From: Chromatiales bacterium
GTDB lineage: Bacteria > Pseudomonadota > Gammaproteobacteria > UBA6429 > Thiohalophilaceae
NCBI GenBank assembly: GCA_027001895.1
Contig: JALTLP010000014.1
Span: 3,101 to 8,204, forward strand
Direction of reading: 5' to 3'
Length of the DNA stretch: 5,104 bases
Shown: in pieces, positions 4,469-5,104 of the stretch
How positions within the stretch are numbered: position 1 is the first letter of the stretch
How the letters are laid out: each line of letters opens with the position of its first letter
Translations under genes and position numbers: made by a program
The notes under the pieces: generated by a model
What the model saw: the letters and a program-made list of their open reading frames with translations, nothing else
Database searches by the model: none
Told to the model about the DNA's origin: nothing

Positions 4469-5104
<636 letters not shown>

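Overview
This window is a stretch of a bacterial ribosomal-protein cluster, coding entirely on the minus strand. Read in the direction of transcription (high to low coordinates), the order is rplB (5' end cut off), rpsS, rplV, rpsC, rplP, rpmC, rpsQ, rplN, rplX, rplE, rpsN, rpsH, rplF (3' end cut off). This is the back half of the classic S10 operon joined to the front half of the spc operon. Thirteen genes fill almost all of the 5.1 kb. The largest gap between genes is 39 nt, and there is no stretch over 300 bases without a gene.

The proteins are clearly gammaproteobacterial. S19, L14, L22, L16, S3 and L5 follow the Escherichia/Pseudomonas versions closely. S14 is the 101-residue form that lacks a complete zinc ribbon. 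Base composition is roughly 40-45% GC by eye. A marine or methylotrophic lineage such as Methylophaga would fit, but that is only a guess from sequence flavour; the sequence does not establish a genus.

Region by region: from 5104 to 2244 lie the large-subunit core protein L2, then S19, L22, S3, L16, L29 and S17 (S10 operon part). From 2207 to 1 lie L14, L24, L5, S14, S8 and the first 52 residues of L6 (spc part). At the rpsQ/rplN boundary, where E. coli ends one operon and starts the next, only 36 nt are present, with a hairpin over the rpsQ stop and no convincing promoter or terminator. Read-through transcription across both parts is therefore likely. Translational coupling is visible at rplP/rpmC (TAATG), rpmC/rpsQ (ATGA) and rplE/rpsN (8-nt overlap).

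The gene products assemble together: S3 and S14 in the 30S head with S19, S8 and S17 in the 30S body, and L2, L5, L6, L14, L16, L22, L24 and L29 in the 50S subunit. I found no mobile element, CRISPR array, RNA gene or unknown gene, and no new biological system. The points most worth a second look are a translation-start region shared by rplE and rplF, the hairpin at the S10/spc junction, and the L5 tail that encodes the rpsN ribosome binding site.
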